DNA from: Phnomibacter ginsenosidimutans
GTDB lineage: Bacteria; Bacteroidota; Bacteroidia; Chitinophagales; Chitinophagaceae
Direction: 5' to 3'
Assembly: GCF_009740285.1 (NCBI RefSeq)
Contig: NZ_CP046566.1
Location: forward strand, 744,001 to 808,000
Length of the DNA stretch: 64,000 nucleotides
The position numbers and the translations under genes are program-made. Shown piece by piece: positions 49,215 to 58,388 of this stretch (its first letter is position 1; each line of letters starts with the position of its first letter). The notes under the pieces are model-generated. The model worked only from the letters and a program-made list of their open reading frames with translations, did no database searches and was not told the DNA's origin.

Positions 49215-50722
49215 TTAGAAAATTTTGATGAGGATTTTGGCACTCCATACAATCACCAAACAACCCAACAATAAGAAAGCCGTTTTGCGGGGCATTTTTC
49301 CTGCCAGCCTTGCAGCAATTGGGGCGGCAATAAGACTACCAATGATGAGTGCGACAATCGCCTGCCAATGGCTCACGCCAATCATGATGAAAAAGGCGAA
49401 GGCACTACTGAGGGTAACAAAAAATTCGGTGAGGCTTACGGTGCCAATCACGTACTTAGGTGTGCGGCCCCTGTTGATGAGGGTGCTGGTAACAATAGGG
49501 CCCCAGCCACCACCACCAAACGAATCGAGGAAACCACCGGTGCCTGCTAACAATTTATAGTGCTTGAATTTCTTTTTGGGTACCGTTGTTTTAAAAGCAT
49601 TGAAAATAAATTTCACTCCCAAAAACAAGGTGTAACATGCCATCATGGGGCGCAGGTATTGTGCATGACTTTCGCCAAATTCTACCAACAACCAGGCACC
49701 AATCACTGCTCCAATAACACCCGGTATCACAATGGCTTTGAATAGTTTTTTATTGACGTTGCCAAAACGGTAATGGCTCAAACCGCTGGCGCCGCTGGCA
49801 AACATTTCTGCTGTGTGAATGCTGCCACTCATGGCAGCCGGTGGTACACCTGCGGAAAGCATGATGGTAGCAGAAGTGATGCCATAGCCCATACCCAATG
49901 AACCATCAATAATTTGGGCGAGAAAACCCGCCAGCAATATCCAGCCAAAGTTGTTATCGAGCTGTAAATACAAGTCGATGGTGCCATCGGCCAATGCCTG
50001 AAATGGGATGTAGGAAAAAATGAAATGGCCAATGAGCATGGAGGCAAACACAATCAACGACCAGCGGGCAATATTGAACCAGCGGGTACGCTGATCTTTC
50101 GATTCATCTACATGCAAAGAGGCGGTGATTTTATTTAGCTGTTTTACTTTCTTATCAAAATCGCCGCTGAGTTTGCTGCGCACCTGATGCAGGTTGTTGG
50201 CCAATGCATCCAACTCGTCGGGCAGGCTGTCATGCAATACTTCTTTCAAACGCTTGGCGAGTGTAGGCGATTTTCCGTTTGTTGAAATCGCAATTTTTAC
50301 CTGCCCTTTTTTACCACAGACGATAAGTAAAAATCGCAGAGATCGGGAGTGTCTGCCACGTTCACCCATTTGTGCTGTTGCTTGGCTTCGTAGTAAATGT
50401 CTTCTGCAAGTGCTCGGTTATTTACTGCCACCATCACTACATCAGCAAGGGAAAGATGCGTAGGAGAATAAGATGCTTGCAGTTGTTGAATGTGCGGATG
50501 CTGCTGCAATAACTGCTGCATGCCGGGGCTGAATACTTCGGCCAGTACCGTAATGTTGGTACGGGGCGAATTGCTCAAAATGGCTTGCAGTTTTTCTGTA
50601 CCCACAGGGCCGGCACCAATTACCAACACCCTCATTTGTTCCAGTTTTACAAACACCGGAAACAAGGGATTGAATTCCTTGGCAGAGGCCACTTCATCTT
50701 CTATCAACAATTTCGCACTCAT
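49215..50722 (-). pseudogene. Siroheme synthase N-terminal domain fused to TauE/SafE sulfite exporter, frameshifted as sequenced
   Basis: The first 150-200 residues are a CysG-N/Met8p-type precorrin-2 dehydrogenase and sirohydrochlorin ferrochelatase: FPVFVKLEQMRVLVIGAGPV, VNVADTPDLCDFYLSSVVKK, then VKIAISTNGKSPTLAKRLKE. After a short helical linker comes a TauE/SafE (TSUP) permease with about eight membrane helices, including IDGSLGMGYGITSATIML and DSFGGGGWGPIVTSTL. The frame breaks at the T6 run 50307-50312; a seventh T joins the halves into about 502 residues. The ATG follows the cysI stop by 1 nt. The fusion places the last steps of siroheme synthesis and sulfite (or related anion) export in one protein, which fits the neighbouring sulfite reductase. 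Confidence 0.85.
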
Positions 50723-50723
50723 C

Positions 50724-52385
50724 TTACTTACTGCTGTTTTGAACAAAGCGATAACTGAAATCGCCAAAATTTTCGTTGGGTAGCTTTTGCTGAACGTATG
50801 CTTCGAACAAAGAATCGAGCTCTTTTAAAATACCCGCTTCGTCTACATTTTCCTGATATTTTACATTCAGGCGTTTGCCAATTCTATCGCCACCAATATG
50901 CAAATTGTACAAGCCATACGCCGTGCCGATAAATCCTATTTCAGCAGCTGGCGAACGACCGCAGCCATTGGGGCAGCCCGTCATGCGAACAATGATTTCT
51001 TCCTCTTGCAAACCATGTTTTTCCAACAGCGGTTCTATTTTGGAAATGAGTGAAGGCAGATACCGTTGCGCTTCTGCCAATGCTAACGGACATGTATTGA
51101 AGGCAACACAAGCCATGCTGTTTTTGCGAACTGCACTGCTGTATTCTGTAAAGGCTTTCACAGAAAATTGTTCCAGCAATGCATCAATAGCGGCTTTGTC
51201 TTGCTCCTGCACATCAGCCACAATCACGTTTTGATTGCTGGTGAAACGAAAATTGCACTTGCCTGTTTTGGCTATTTCATACAACGCAGTTTTTGTTGCT
51301 GCGTTGGCATCATCCGTTACACGGCCATGCTCTACAAACACAGTGTAATACCACAAACCATTGGCGGCTTGCTGCCAGCCAAACAAATCTTGCCGGGCAT
51401 CAAACTGTACCGGCTTAGCGGGTTCAATCCTGACGCCGCTTCTGCGTTCTACTTCAGCTTTGTATTTATCGAGGCCAAGGTTGTCAACGGTATACTTTAA
51501 TCGGGCTAGTTTTCTATCTCTGCGGTTGCCATAATCTCTTTGCACCGTCAGTATTTCATAAATCACTTTCAGCGTGTTTTCTTCACCGGCTACAAAACCA
51601 ATGGTGCTGGCCAGTCGGGGGTACGTGGCTGTATTGCCATGGGTTTGGCTTAGGCCACCGCCAATGGCAATGTTGAAACCAATCAACTCATTGTTTTCAA
51701 TGATGGCAATCAATCCCAAATCATTCGTATATACATCCACATCATTGTTGGGTGGAATGGCAATACCGATTTTGAATTTTCTCGGCAGGTAACGGTCTTG
51801 GTACAGGGGATCTTCTTCCGAACGTTCGGCCAGCTTTTCTTCATCCAGCCATATTTCATAGTAAGCCCTGGTTTTGGGCATCAGCAGGCTGCTGATTTTA
51901 TCGGCATAGGCATGCACTTGTGCATGAATGGGAGAGAATGCAGGATGCGAACTTGCCGCAACGTTTCGGTTGATGTCGCCGCAGGTAGCAATGCTATCCA
52001 ATTGAGCGGCATTAAATGCCTGTATCGTTGGTTTGATGTCTGACTTCAACAAGCCATGTAATTGTATAGTTTGTCGGGTGGTGATTTTGATGACTCCTGT
52101 AGAATGTTCGCCGGCTATATGATGCGTTGCCAACCACTGGTCGGCAGTTAAAGTACCGCCAGGCAAGCGAAGGCGAATCATAAAAGAGTAGAGGCGTTCT
52201 AATTTTTTGGCAGCCCGTTCTTCTCTTCTGTCGCGGTCGTCTTGTAGGTACATGCCATGAAATTTGATGACCTGCAAATCGGCTTCACTCACGGCGCCTG
52301 TCAAATCATTTTGCAGGGCTTCTGTGAGTGTGCCCCGCAGTCCCTGACTTTCTTTTTTTATTTTTTCAACCGGTGATGGTTTCAT
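50724..52385 (-). CDS. cysI: Sulfite reductase hemoprotein beta-component (NADPH-type)
   Basis: Reduces sulfite to sulfide using siroheme and a 4Fe-4S cluster, taking electrons from the CysJ flavoprotein. The cluster and siroheme cysteines Cys426, Cys432, Cys471 and Cys475 are in ACVAFNTCPLA and TGCPNGCGRS, with the C-x5-C-x38-C-x3-C spacing of E. coli CysI. Two ferredoxin-like half domains are visible (GTLTADQWLATHHIAGEHST and NLHIGGDRIGKRL). Full length at 553 residues. It lies between cysJ and the siroheme/TauE gene, with 1-30 nt gaps. Confidence 0.96.
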   Translation of the reverse strand: MKPSPVEKIKKESQGLRGTLTEALQNDLTGAVSEADLQVIKFHGMYLQDDRDRREERAAKKLERLYSFMIRLRLPGGTLTADQWLATHHIAGEHSTGVIKITTRQTIQLHGLLKSDIKPTIQAFNAAQLDSIATCGDINRNVAASSHPAFSPIHAQVHAYADKISSLLMPKTRAYYEIWLDEEKLAERSEEDPLYQDRYLPRKFKIGIAIPPNNDVDVYTNDLGLIAIIENNELIGFNIAIGGGLSQTHGNTATYPRLASTIGFVAGEENTLKVIYEILTVQRDYGNRRDRKLARLKYTVDNLGLDKYKAEVERRSGVRIEPAKPVQFDARQDLFGWQQAANGLWYYTVFVEHGRVTDDANAATKTALYEIAKTGKCNFRFTSNQNVIVADVQEQDKAAIDALLEQFSVKAFTEYSSAVRKNSMACVAFNTCPLALAEAQRYLPSLISKIEPLLEKHGLQEEEIIVRMTGCPNGCGRSPAAEIGFIGTAYGLYNLHIGGDRIGKRLNVKYQENVDEAGILKELDSLFEAYVQQKLPNENFGDFSYRFVQNSSK

Positions 52386-52415
52386 GTATGCTGCTTATGA
52401 AATGGATAGAATGAT

Positions 52416-54116
52416 TTAATACAACTCTTTTGCGTAGCGGCCTTCTTTGGCCAGCTCTTTCAAATAGTTGGCAGCGGCTTCTTCGCTGCTTTGTTGTTTG
52501 CGGGCAATGAGTTGCAGCAAGGCTTCCTCTACTGGTTTACCAGCTACGGCTTTTTCTCCACTAATGAATACATACGCACCACTATTCAGCCATTGCCACA
52601 GTTGCTCTTCATGCTCAAGCACCAACTGTTGCAAGGTTTTTTGTTGCTGCGTGTTGGTAGAAAAACCTACATGCCATTGATGCAGGCTGCCTGTTTCGTG
52701 CAAGCTCTGCCATTCGCTTTGATAGTAGAAATCAGTTACCCGGTTTTCTTCTGCAAACAGCAGCCAGTTTTTACCGCTGGCTCCCGTGGCATCTCTTTCT
52801 GCCACCATGCTGCGAAACGGTGCTATGCCTGTGCCATAAGCCAGCATAATGAGGTGACGGTCGGAGCGGGGAATCTGAAAATGTTTTTGCTGATGCAGGA
52901 ACATGTCCACTTTGGTGCCCGGTTTGAGTTGCGTTACATAAGTAGAGCCAAAGCCATGTTTGCTGCCTTCTTCTGTATCAAATTCATGCAATGCTGCCGT
53001 TAAATGAATTTGCCCAGGATGGGTGTTGGGCGATGAAGAAATGGTGTAGAGTCTTGGTGTAATAGGGTTGAGAATGTCAAACAGTTGTTGCGCTGCAAAC
53101 TCTGAAGGCCAAGGATAAATGCGCAGCAAATCAAACAAATCGATGCGGGTGTCTGGAATGTCTGTTTGAATGAGTTGCGCATATTTTTTTACCACAGCGG
53201 TAGTAAGGTGAGAAATGCTAACGACCTGTGTGAGCAAGTGTTTGGCTGATGCTGATTGCTGTTTGAAACTAAAGATAGCATCGGGTTGTACCTGTAGCAG
53301 TTGAATGATTTGTGCTACAACGGAAGCGGAGTTATGCGGGGTAACGCCCACGGCGTTTCCCGGTAAATACACCAGCTCTTCGGGTAAATCAAATTCAAGA
53401 TGGTGCACCTTTTTATTACTGCCGGTATCGTTCAGCAATTGATTGACACCGAGAGTAGCGGTGAACGTTTTTTTGCCACTGCTTTGTACCGAAACCACTG
53501 CTGCTGCAGGTTTTGCTACCGGTGCCTGCTGTTGCAATGCAGTGAGTACATTACTCATCCACGCATCGGCTACGGGTTCATAATCATCATCGCATAGCGC
53601 AATGGGAGCGATGGCTGTGGCCTGCAGTCTTTTGAGCTGTGCATCCACATCAATGCCGGCCTGACAAAATAAAGGGTATGATTTACTGCCTAAGGCTACC
53701 ACCGCATATTGCAAACCCTGCAATGGTGTTTGCAATTGATGTAAGTAATCATACAATGCTTTTGCGTTGGCAGGAGGTTCTCCTTCACCTTGTGTGCTGA
53801 TGGCAATGAGCAAGGTTTCTTCAGCACTCAGTTGTTGCAGTTTGTATTGTTCGGCAGCAACTAATTTTGTTTTTCTTCCGGCTTGTTTCAGTTTGCCGGC
53901 GAGGGTAGTGGCCACTTTTTTGGAGTTGCCGGTCTCCGTGCCGTAGAGTACGGTTACGATGCCATTCGCAGTGGCTTTATTACTAGCAGGGGGCAGTTGC
54001 GCAGCGTCGTTTCCTCTGGCCAATCCTGCGAGGTAGCCACTCATCCACAACCACTCTTCCGAAGTGCTTTGCTCAATAAGGGCATGTAATTGTTGCAATT
54101 TTGCGGGAGCCAACAT
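52416..54116 (-). CDS. cysJ: Sulfite reductase flavoprotein alpha-component (NADPH)
   Basis: Passes electrons from NADPH through FAD and FMN to CysI. An N-terminal flavodoxin domain (TVLYGTETGNSKKVATTLAG, ISTQGEGEPPANAKAL) is followed by the FAD-binding region (RLYTISSSPNTHPGQIHLTA, LKPGTKVDMFLHQQKHFQIP) and the NADPH domain (LIMLAYGTGIAPFRSMVAER). The C-terminal Tyr ends KEGRYAKELY, as in the family. 566 residues. It is 20 nt downstream of cobA and 30 nt upstream of cysI. Confidence 0.96.
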   Translation of the reverse strand: MLAPAKLQQLHALIEQSTSEEWLWMSGYLAGLARGNDAAQLPPASNKATANGIVTVLYGTETGNSKKVATTLAGKLKQAGRKTKLVAAEQYKLQQLSAEETLLIAISTQGEGEPPANAKALYDYLHQLQTPLQGLQYAVVALGSKSYPLFCQAGIDVDAQLKRLQATAIAPIALCDDDYEPVADAWMSNVLTALQQQAPVAKPAAAVVSVQSSGKKTFTATLGVNQLLNDTGSNKKVHHLEFDLPEELVYLPGNAVGVTPHNSASVVAQIIQLLQVQPDAIFSFKQQSASAKHLLTQVVSISHLTTAVVKKYAQLIQTDIPDTRIDLFDLLRIYPWPSEFAAQQLFDILNPITPRLYTISSSPNTHPGQIHLTAALHEFDTEEGSKHGFGSTYVTQLKPGTKVDMFLHQQKHFQIPRSDRHLIMLAYGTGIAPFRSMVAERDATGASGKNWLLFAEENRVTDFYYQSEWQSLHETGSLHQWHVGFSTNTQQQKTLQQLVLEHEEQLWQWLNSGAYVFISGEKAVAGKPVEEALLQLIARKQQSSEEAAANYLKELAKEGRYAKELY

Positions 54117-54136
54117 GATGGAGTAATTGAGATGGA

Positions 54137-54991
54137 TTAACGAACTATGGTAACGGTTTCAGCAGGCTTTGCTGTTGGTATTGTTGGTATCACGGTTACC
54201 GGATCAAAAAATTCTGTATTGGTTTGTGCGTTGCTGCTCCACATGAAACGCTTGTGCAGTTGTGCAGCTTCGCCAATAATGAGTAAGGCAGGTGACAAAA
54301 AGCGGTGTTGCTGCCAGTCGGTACTGCAAGTGGCAAGTGTGCTCAACTGAAACTGTTGCAGTGGTGTTGTGGCTTGCTCTGCCAGCAATATAGGTGTATC
54401 TCCTTTTTTGCCATGTGCCATCAGTGTTGCTGCAAGGGTGAAACAAGTTTCGCCACTCATGTAAAACACCAATGTGTCGCTGGTGTTGGCAAGGTTTTGC
54501 CATTCCGCTTCATCCACAGCTTCATGGTTATAATACGTAAGCAAACGAACGCCTCTCGAAATATTTCTTGCTGTGAGTGGTACGCCAGCTACTGCCGCAG
54601 TACCTAAAGCTGCCGTTACTCCCGGCACCAGTTCGTAAGCAATATTGTGGGCTTCGAGTGTTTCTAATTCATCGAGTATGTTGCTGAAAATGCTGATATC
54701 ACCGCCTTTTAAACGTACCACATTGCGGTGCATGCAGGCATGATGTACCAGCAATTCGTTGATGGTGAGTTGCGGTGTACTCTTGTCTTTGCGGCATTGC
54801 TTGCCTACAGGAATGATGATGGCTTGTGCTGCAAACTGCTGCGTAATGGCAGGATTGACCAGGCGGTCAACCAGCACCACATCGGCTTGTGCCAAATGAC
54901 GAGCTGCTTTTATCGTCAGCAATTCCGGGTCGCCGGGGCCGGCACCAATAATGATGACTTTTCCTGTTGGGGTTGGTGTGAATGTTGTCAA
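54137..54991 (-). CDS. cobA: Uroporphyrinogen-III C-methyltransferase
   Basis: Methylates uroporphyrinogen III twice to precorrin-2, the first step of siroheme synthesis for sulfite reductase. Signatures: IIGAGPGDPELLTIKAARHL, VLVDRLVNPAI, VRLKGGDISIFSNILDELE and VPGVTAALGTAAVAGVPLTA. 284 residues with only the methyltransferase domain; the remaining siroheme steps are supplied by the fused protein downstream of cysI, so the CysG activities are split over two genes. No ATG is available: the start appears to be TTG at 54991, directly beside the putative operator at 54998-55014. Confidence 0.94.
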   Translation of the reverse strand: MTTFTPTPTGKVIIIGAGPGDPELLTIKAARHLAQADVVLVDRLVNPAITQQFAAQAIIIPVGKQCRKDKSTPQLTINELLVHHACMHRNVVRLKGGDISIFSNILDELETLEAHNIAYELVPGVTAALGTAAVAGVPLTARNISRGVRLLTYYNHEAVDEAEWQNLANTSDTLVFYMSGETCFTLAATLMAHGKKGDTPILLAEQATTPLQQFQLSTLATCSTDWQQHRFLSPALLIIGEAAQLHKRFMWSSNAQTNTEFFDPVTVIPTIPTAKPAETVTIVR

Positions 54992-54997
54992 GTTGAA

Positions 54998-55014
54998 TTC
55001 ACTAAAAAGGTGAA
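54998..55014. promoter_or_regulatory. Putative sulfur-regulon operator, site 2
   Basis: TTCAC-TAAAAAG-GTGAA, with both 5-bp arms exact, followed by CA. It lies in the 66-nt gap between cysN and cobA, 6 nt before the cobA start, and suggests an internal promoter or control point in the cluster. Confidence 0.55.
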
Positions 55015-55057
55015 CAATAGTGATACGGCTTTGTGCCTGATGATTTTTGGTCTTTGC

Positions 55058-56299
55058 TTATTGAATCATGCAGGCACCTACAGTAATGTTGCTGGTTTCA
55101 TCGATGAGGATGGCGCCGCCATTGGCTCTCAGGTCGGCGTAGCTGTCGTATGGCAGTGCCACTGCTGTACGAATGGTTGCCTTTACCACTTCGTTTAGTT
55201 TTACAGTGCCGTCAAATGGAATGTTTTCTAAGGTATTCACATCGATTTTGTACTCAATGTTTTTTACCACTGCACGTACACGGCTACTGTTGAGTTGAAG
55301 CTGGTATTTGTTGCCACTCAGCAATGGTTTGGTATCCATCCAGCAGAGCAGCACTTCCAGTTCATTGCTTTGCTTGGGTAAGAAAGCAGTGGGAACAATC
55401 ACATCACCCCGGCTTACATCTACATCATCTGTAAGATGCAACACTATGCTTTGTGGTGCATGCGCTGTAGACACGTCTTTGAAGTTATGTTCGATTCGGT
55501 CAACGGTTGTTTGAATTCCTGCTGGCAGTACCGTTACGGGTTCACCTACCTTATAGGTGCCGCTGATGATTTTACCGGCATAGCCACGGTAGTCGTGCAG
55601 CTCTTCAGTTTGAGGTCGTATTACGTACTGTACTGGAAATCGACCTTGTGACAGGTTGATGTTTTCTGCAATTTCCACTGTTTCCAAAAACTCCAGCAAA
55701 GGCAGTCCTTTGTACCAGGGCATGCTGTCGGTTTTGTCAACGATGTTGTCGCCATTGAGTGCAGAAATGGGTACATAGGTTACATCTTTCAGGCCCAGTT
55801 TTGCTGCAATCTGTGTATAGTCAATTACGATGTTGTTGTACACGTCTTCAGAAAAATCAACAAGGTCCATTTTGTTGATGGCTACCACTACTTTAGGTAT
55901 GCGGAGCAGCGAAGCAATAATGCTGTGGCGTCGAGTTTGTTCCACCACGCCTTGGCGGGCATCAATGAGTACAATAATGAGTTCGGAATTGCTGGCACCC
56001 GTCACCATGTTGCGGGTGTACTGAATGTGGCCCGGCGCATCCGCAATAATGAATTTGCGTTTGGGCGTAGAAAAGTATTTATAAGCCACATCAATGGTAA
56101 TGCCTTGCTCACGTTCGGCACGAAGTCCATCCGTCAGCAATGCCGGATCAATTTCGCCATTGGCTTTGTTTTTGGTTTGCCTTTCGATGGCTTCCAATTG
56201 GTCTACCAATATGCTCTTGCTGTCGTACAGCAAACGACCAATTAAAGTGCTCTTGCCATCATCAACACTGCCGGCGGTTATAAATCGTAAAAGATCCAT
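55058..56299 (-). CDS. cysN: Sulfate adenylyltransferase subunit 1 (GTPase)
   Basis: With CysD it activates sulfate to APS, coupled to GTP hydrolysis. The translational-GTPase motifs are G1 GSVDDGKSTLIGRLLYDSK at residues 10-28, G3 DAPGHIQYTRNMVTGAS and G4 NKMDLVDFS, followed by the EF-Tu-like beta-barrels (GYAGKIISGTYKVGEPVTVL, VDVSRGDVIV). 413 residues, without a fused CysC kinase domain. A copy of the C-rich repeat separates it from cysD. Confidence 0.96.
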   Translation of the reverse strand: MDLLRFITAGSVDDGKSTLIGRLLYDSKSILVDQLEAIERQTKNKANGEIDPALLTDGLRAEREQGITIDVAYKYFSTPKRKFIIADAPGHIQYTRNMVTGASNSELIIVLIDARQGVVEQTRRHSIIASLLRIPKVVVAINKMDLVDFSEDVYNNIVIDYTQIAAKLGLKDVTYVPISALNGDNIVDKTDSMPWYKGLPLLEFLETVEIAENINLSQGRFPVQYVIRPQTEELHDYRGYAGKIISGTYKVGEPVTVLPAGIQTTVDRIEHNFKDVSTAHAPQSIVLHLTDDVDVSRGDVIVPTAFLPKQSNELEVLLCWMDTKPLLSGNKYQLQLNSSRVRAVVKNIEYKIDVNTLENIPFDGTVKLNEVVKATIRTAVALPYDSYADLRANGGAILIDETSNITVGACMIQ

Positions 56300-56313
56300 T
56301 GTTTTTATTGTAT

Positions 56314-56336
56314 TAGCCCCTTTAGGGGTTGGGGTT
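56314..56336. repeat. Dispersed C-rich repeat with CCCCTTTAGGGG core, copy 2
   Basis: The reverse complement reads AACCCCAACCCCTAAAGGGG followed by CTA, matching copy 1 at 2822-2851. It ends at the cysD stop codon and fills most of the 35-nt gap to cysN. Confidence 0.6.
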
Positions 56337-57243
56337 AAAAGTATCCATTCTTCTTTCTGTCTTCCATGGCCGCTTCGGTTACGCGGTCGTCGATGCGGGT
56401 TTCGCCACGTTCGCTGATGCGGGTGGCAATGATTTCATTCACCACTTCATCGAGTGTGGCTGCATGGCTTTCAACAGCAGCAGTACAAGTCATATCGCCA
56501 ACAGTACGATAGCGAACTTTCTTCACGGCTACCACATCGCCTTCTTCTATTTGTATGAAATCTGAAACGGCAATGAGTTGATCGTCATGCACCAGCACTT
56601 CACGGTCGTGAGCAAAGTAGATGGATGGCAATTCAATGCCTTCGCGACGGATGTAATTCCATACATCTAACTCTGTCCAGTTGCTGATGGGGAAGGCTCG
56701 TACATTTTCGCCCTTCGAAATGCGACCATTGTAAGTGCTCCACAGTTCCGGGCGTTGTTGTTTGGGATCCCATTCACCAAATTCATTCCGCACACTAAAC
56801 ACTCTTTCTTTTGCCCTCGCTTTTTCTTCATCGCGGCGGGCACCACCAATGCAGCAATCAAATTCAAACTCTTCAATGGTTTCGAGCAGGGTATAGGTTT
56901 GCAACGCATTGCGGCTCGCAAACTTGCCCTTTGGCTCAGTGAGTTGCTGGCGCTGAATGGTATCGCCCACTTGGCGTACAATCAAACGTTCGCCTATTTT
57001 TTCAGCCAGTGCATCGCGGTAGGCGAGTGCCTCCGGAAAGTTGTGGCCCGTATCGATGTGTACCAACGGAAATGGAAACCTGCCGGGGCGAAATGCTTTC
57101 AATGCGAGATGGACCAGACAAATAGAATCTTTACCACCACTAAACAGCAGGGCTGGACGTTCAAACTGTCCGGCTACTTCTCGCATAATGTGAATGGCTT
57201 CCGACTCGAGGTGATCTAAATAATCAAATGAATAACTACTCAT
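56335..57243 (-). CDS. cysD: Sulfate adenylyltransferase subunit 2
   Basis: The ATP-sulfurylase catalytic subunit of the PP-loop family. The P-loop is LLFSGGKDSICLVHLALKAF near residues 31-50; HIDTGHNFPEALAYRD, CCIGGARRDEEKARAKERVF and FPISNWTELDVWNYI are diagnostic. The Met at 57243 (MSSYSFDYLDHLESEAI) gives the standard 302-residue length; the frame runs 12 codons further upstream. It lies 49 nt downstream of cysH. Confidence 0.97.
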   Translation of the reverse strand: MSSYSFDYLDHLESEAIHIMREVAGQFERPALLFSGGKDSICLVHLALKAFRPGRFPFPLVHIDTGHNFPEALAYRDALAEKIGERLIVRQVGDTIQRQQLTEPKGKFASRNALQTYTLLETIEEFEFDCCIGGARRDEEKARAKERVFSVRNEFGEWDPKQQRPELWSTYNGRISKGENVRAFPISNWTELDVWNYIRREGIELPSIYFAHDREVLVHDDQLIAVSDFIQIEEGDVVAVKKVRYRTVGDMTCTAAVESHAATLDEVVNEIIATRISERGETRIDDRVTEAAMEDRKKNGYF

Positions 57244-57292
57244 GGATGCTGTTGTATTTTTTGCACAATGTGTATGCAAGGGTCATGGTTAA

Positions 57293-58015
57293 TCAGGCGC
57301 TGTGTACATGCAGGCCGCATTCTTTTTTGCTGGCATCTTCCCACCACCAGCGGCCGGCTCTAAAGTCTTCGCCGGGCTGCACGGCTCTGGTACAAGGTGC
57401 GCAGCCAATGCTCACAAAACCCTTTTGGTGTAAGGGGTTGGCAGGAATGTGATGTTGTTGAATAAAGTCTGTTACCTGCTCAGTAGACCAATGCAGCAGC
57501 GGATGATATTTTACTACCTGATGCGTTGCGTCCCATTCCAATTGGTGCATGTCATTCCTGTTGGGCGAATGCGCAGCACGAATGCCGGTGATCCATACTT
57601 TTTTACCGGCCAGTGCCCGTTGCAGTGGTTCTACTTTACGTATGTGACAGCATTGCTGCCGCAGCGCTACGGATTCATAAAAGGCATTGGGACCATTGGC
57701 CGCTACGTAAGATTGTAAGCCATCGGCCTGAGGATAATAAGCGGTAATGGGCAGCTGGTATTTTTCCAGCGTGGCTGTCCAGGTAGAATAGGTTTCCGGA
57801 AACAAACGGCCAGTGTCCAACGTAAACAATCCGATGGGCAAATTGGCCTCCGCAATGAGGTGCGTAATGATTTGATCTTCCCAACTAAAACTGGTAGACA
57901 ATACAACAGCTCCCGGCCATGCATGTGCAGCAGCGGCCAGTGTAGCAGTGGGGTCATTCGGTTGCAGCAAGGCCTCAAATTGGGCCAGTTGTGCTGCTCC
58001 TTGAAGTTGGCTCAT
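57293..58015 (-). CDS. cysH: Adenylyl-sulfate (APS/PAPS) reductase
   Basis: Reduces activated sulfate to sulfite. The catalytic cysteine is Cys233 in KKECGLH. The paired cysteines Cys122-Cys123 and Cys205-x2-Cys208 (QQCCHIRK, GCAPCTRA) are the 4Fe-4S ligands of APS reductases, and no cysC kinase is present in the cluster, so APS rather than PAPS is the probable substrate. 240 residues. It is the first gene of the minus-strand sulfur cluster. Its leader contains the palindrome AACGGTACCGTT (58068-58079) and, further up, a putative operator. Confidence 0.95.
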   Translation of the reverse strand: MSQLQGAAQLAQFEALLQPNDPTATLAAAAHAWPGAVVLSTSFSWEDQIITHLIAEANLPIGLFTLDTGRLFPETYSTWTATLEKYQLPITAYYPQADGLQSYVAANGPNAFYESVALRQQCCHIRKVEPLQRALAGKKVWITGIRAAHSPNRNDMHQLEWDATHQVVKYHPLLHWSTEQVTDFIQQHHIPANPLHQKGFVSIGCAPCTRAVQPGEDFRAGRWWWEDASKKECGLHVHSA

Positions 58016-58185
58016 GTGTACTGATGATTCAGGTTTTTTTGTTGAATATGTTGCGGGTAAAACGGAGAACGGTACCGTTTACCAACAACAACTATTTAGG
58101 CTCACCCTTTTCATCAGAGAACAAAATTGATTTCGTATTAGCGAGGGTAAAATTAGAAGCGGGTACTGAAATAGAAAAAATAATT

Positions 58186-58202
58186 TTCACCAAGTTAGTG
58201 AA
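58186..58202. promoter_or_regulatory. Putative sulfur-regulon operator, site 1
   Basis: TTCAC-CAAGTTA-GTGAA, both 5-bp arms exact and a nearly perfect 17-bp palindrome, followed by CA. It lies between the divergent cysH and metY transcription units, 171 nt from the cysH start. Confidence 0.55.
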
Positions 58203-58336
58203 CATTAACAAATGGCATACCTCCTGATTTCTCTGAAGCCTTGTGCCACAAGGGGTTGCAGGCATGAAATCGATTGCGGATTTTTTTCTTTCCTGCTTTT
58301 TGAGCATGTGATTTTTGCCACAGCTACAAAAAAAGT

Positions 58337-58369
58337 TTTGGAAATTCGGAAAGCAGCCTATTACATTTG
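58337..58369 (+). promoter_or_regulatory. Promoter of the metY operon
   Basis: TTTG at 58337-58340, a 21-nt spacer and TACATTTG at 58362-58369 match the Bacteroidota sigma-A promoter closely. Transcription would begin near 58375, just before the riboswitch. Confidence 0.75.
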
Positions 58370-58388
58370 CGGCAGTTCTTTCAAAACA

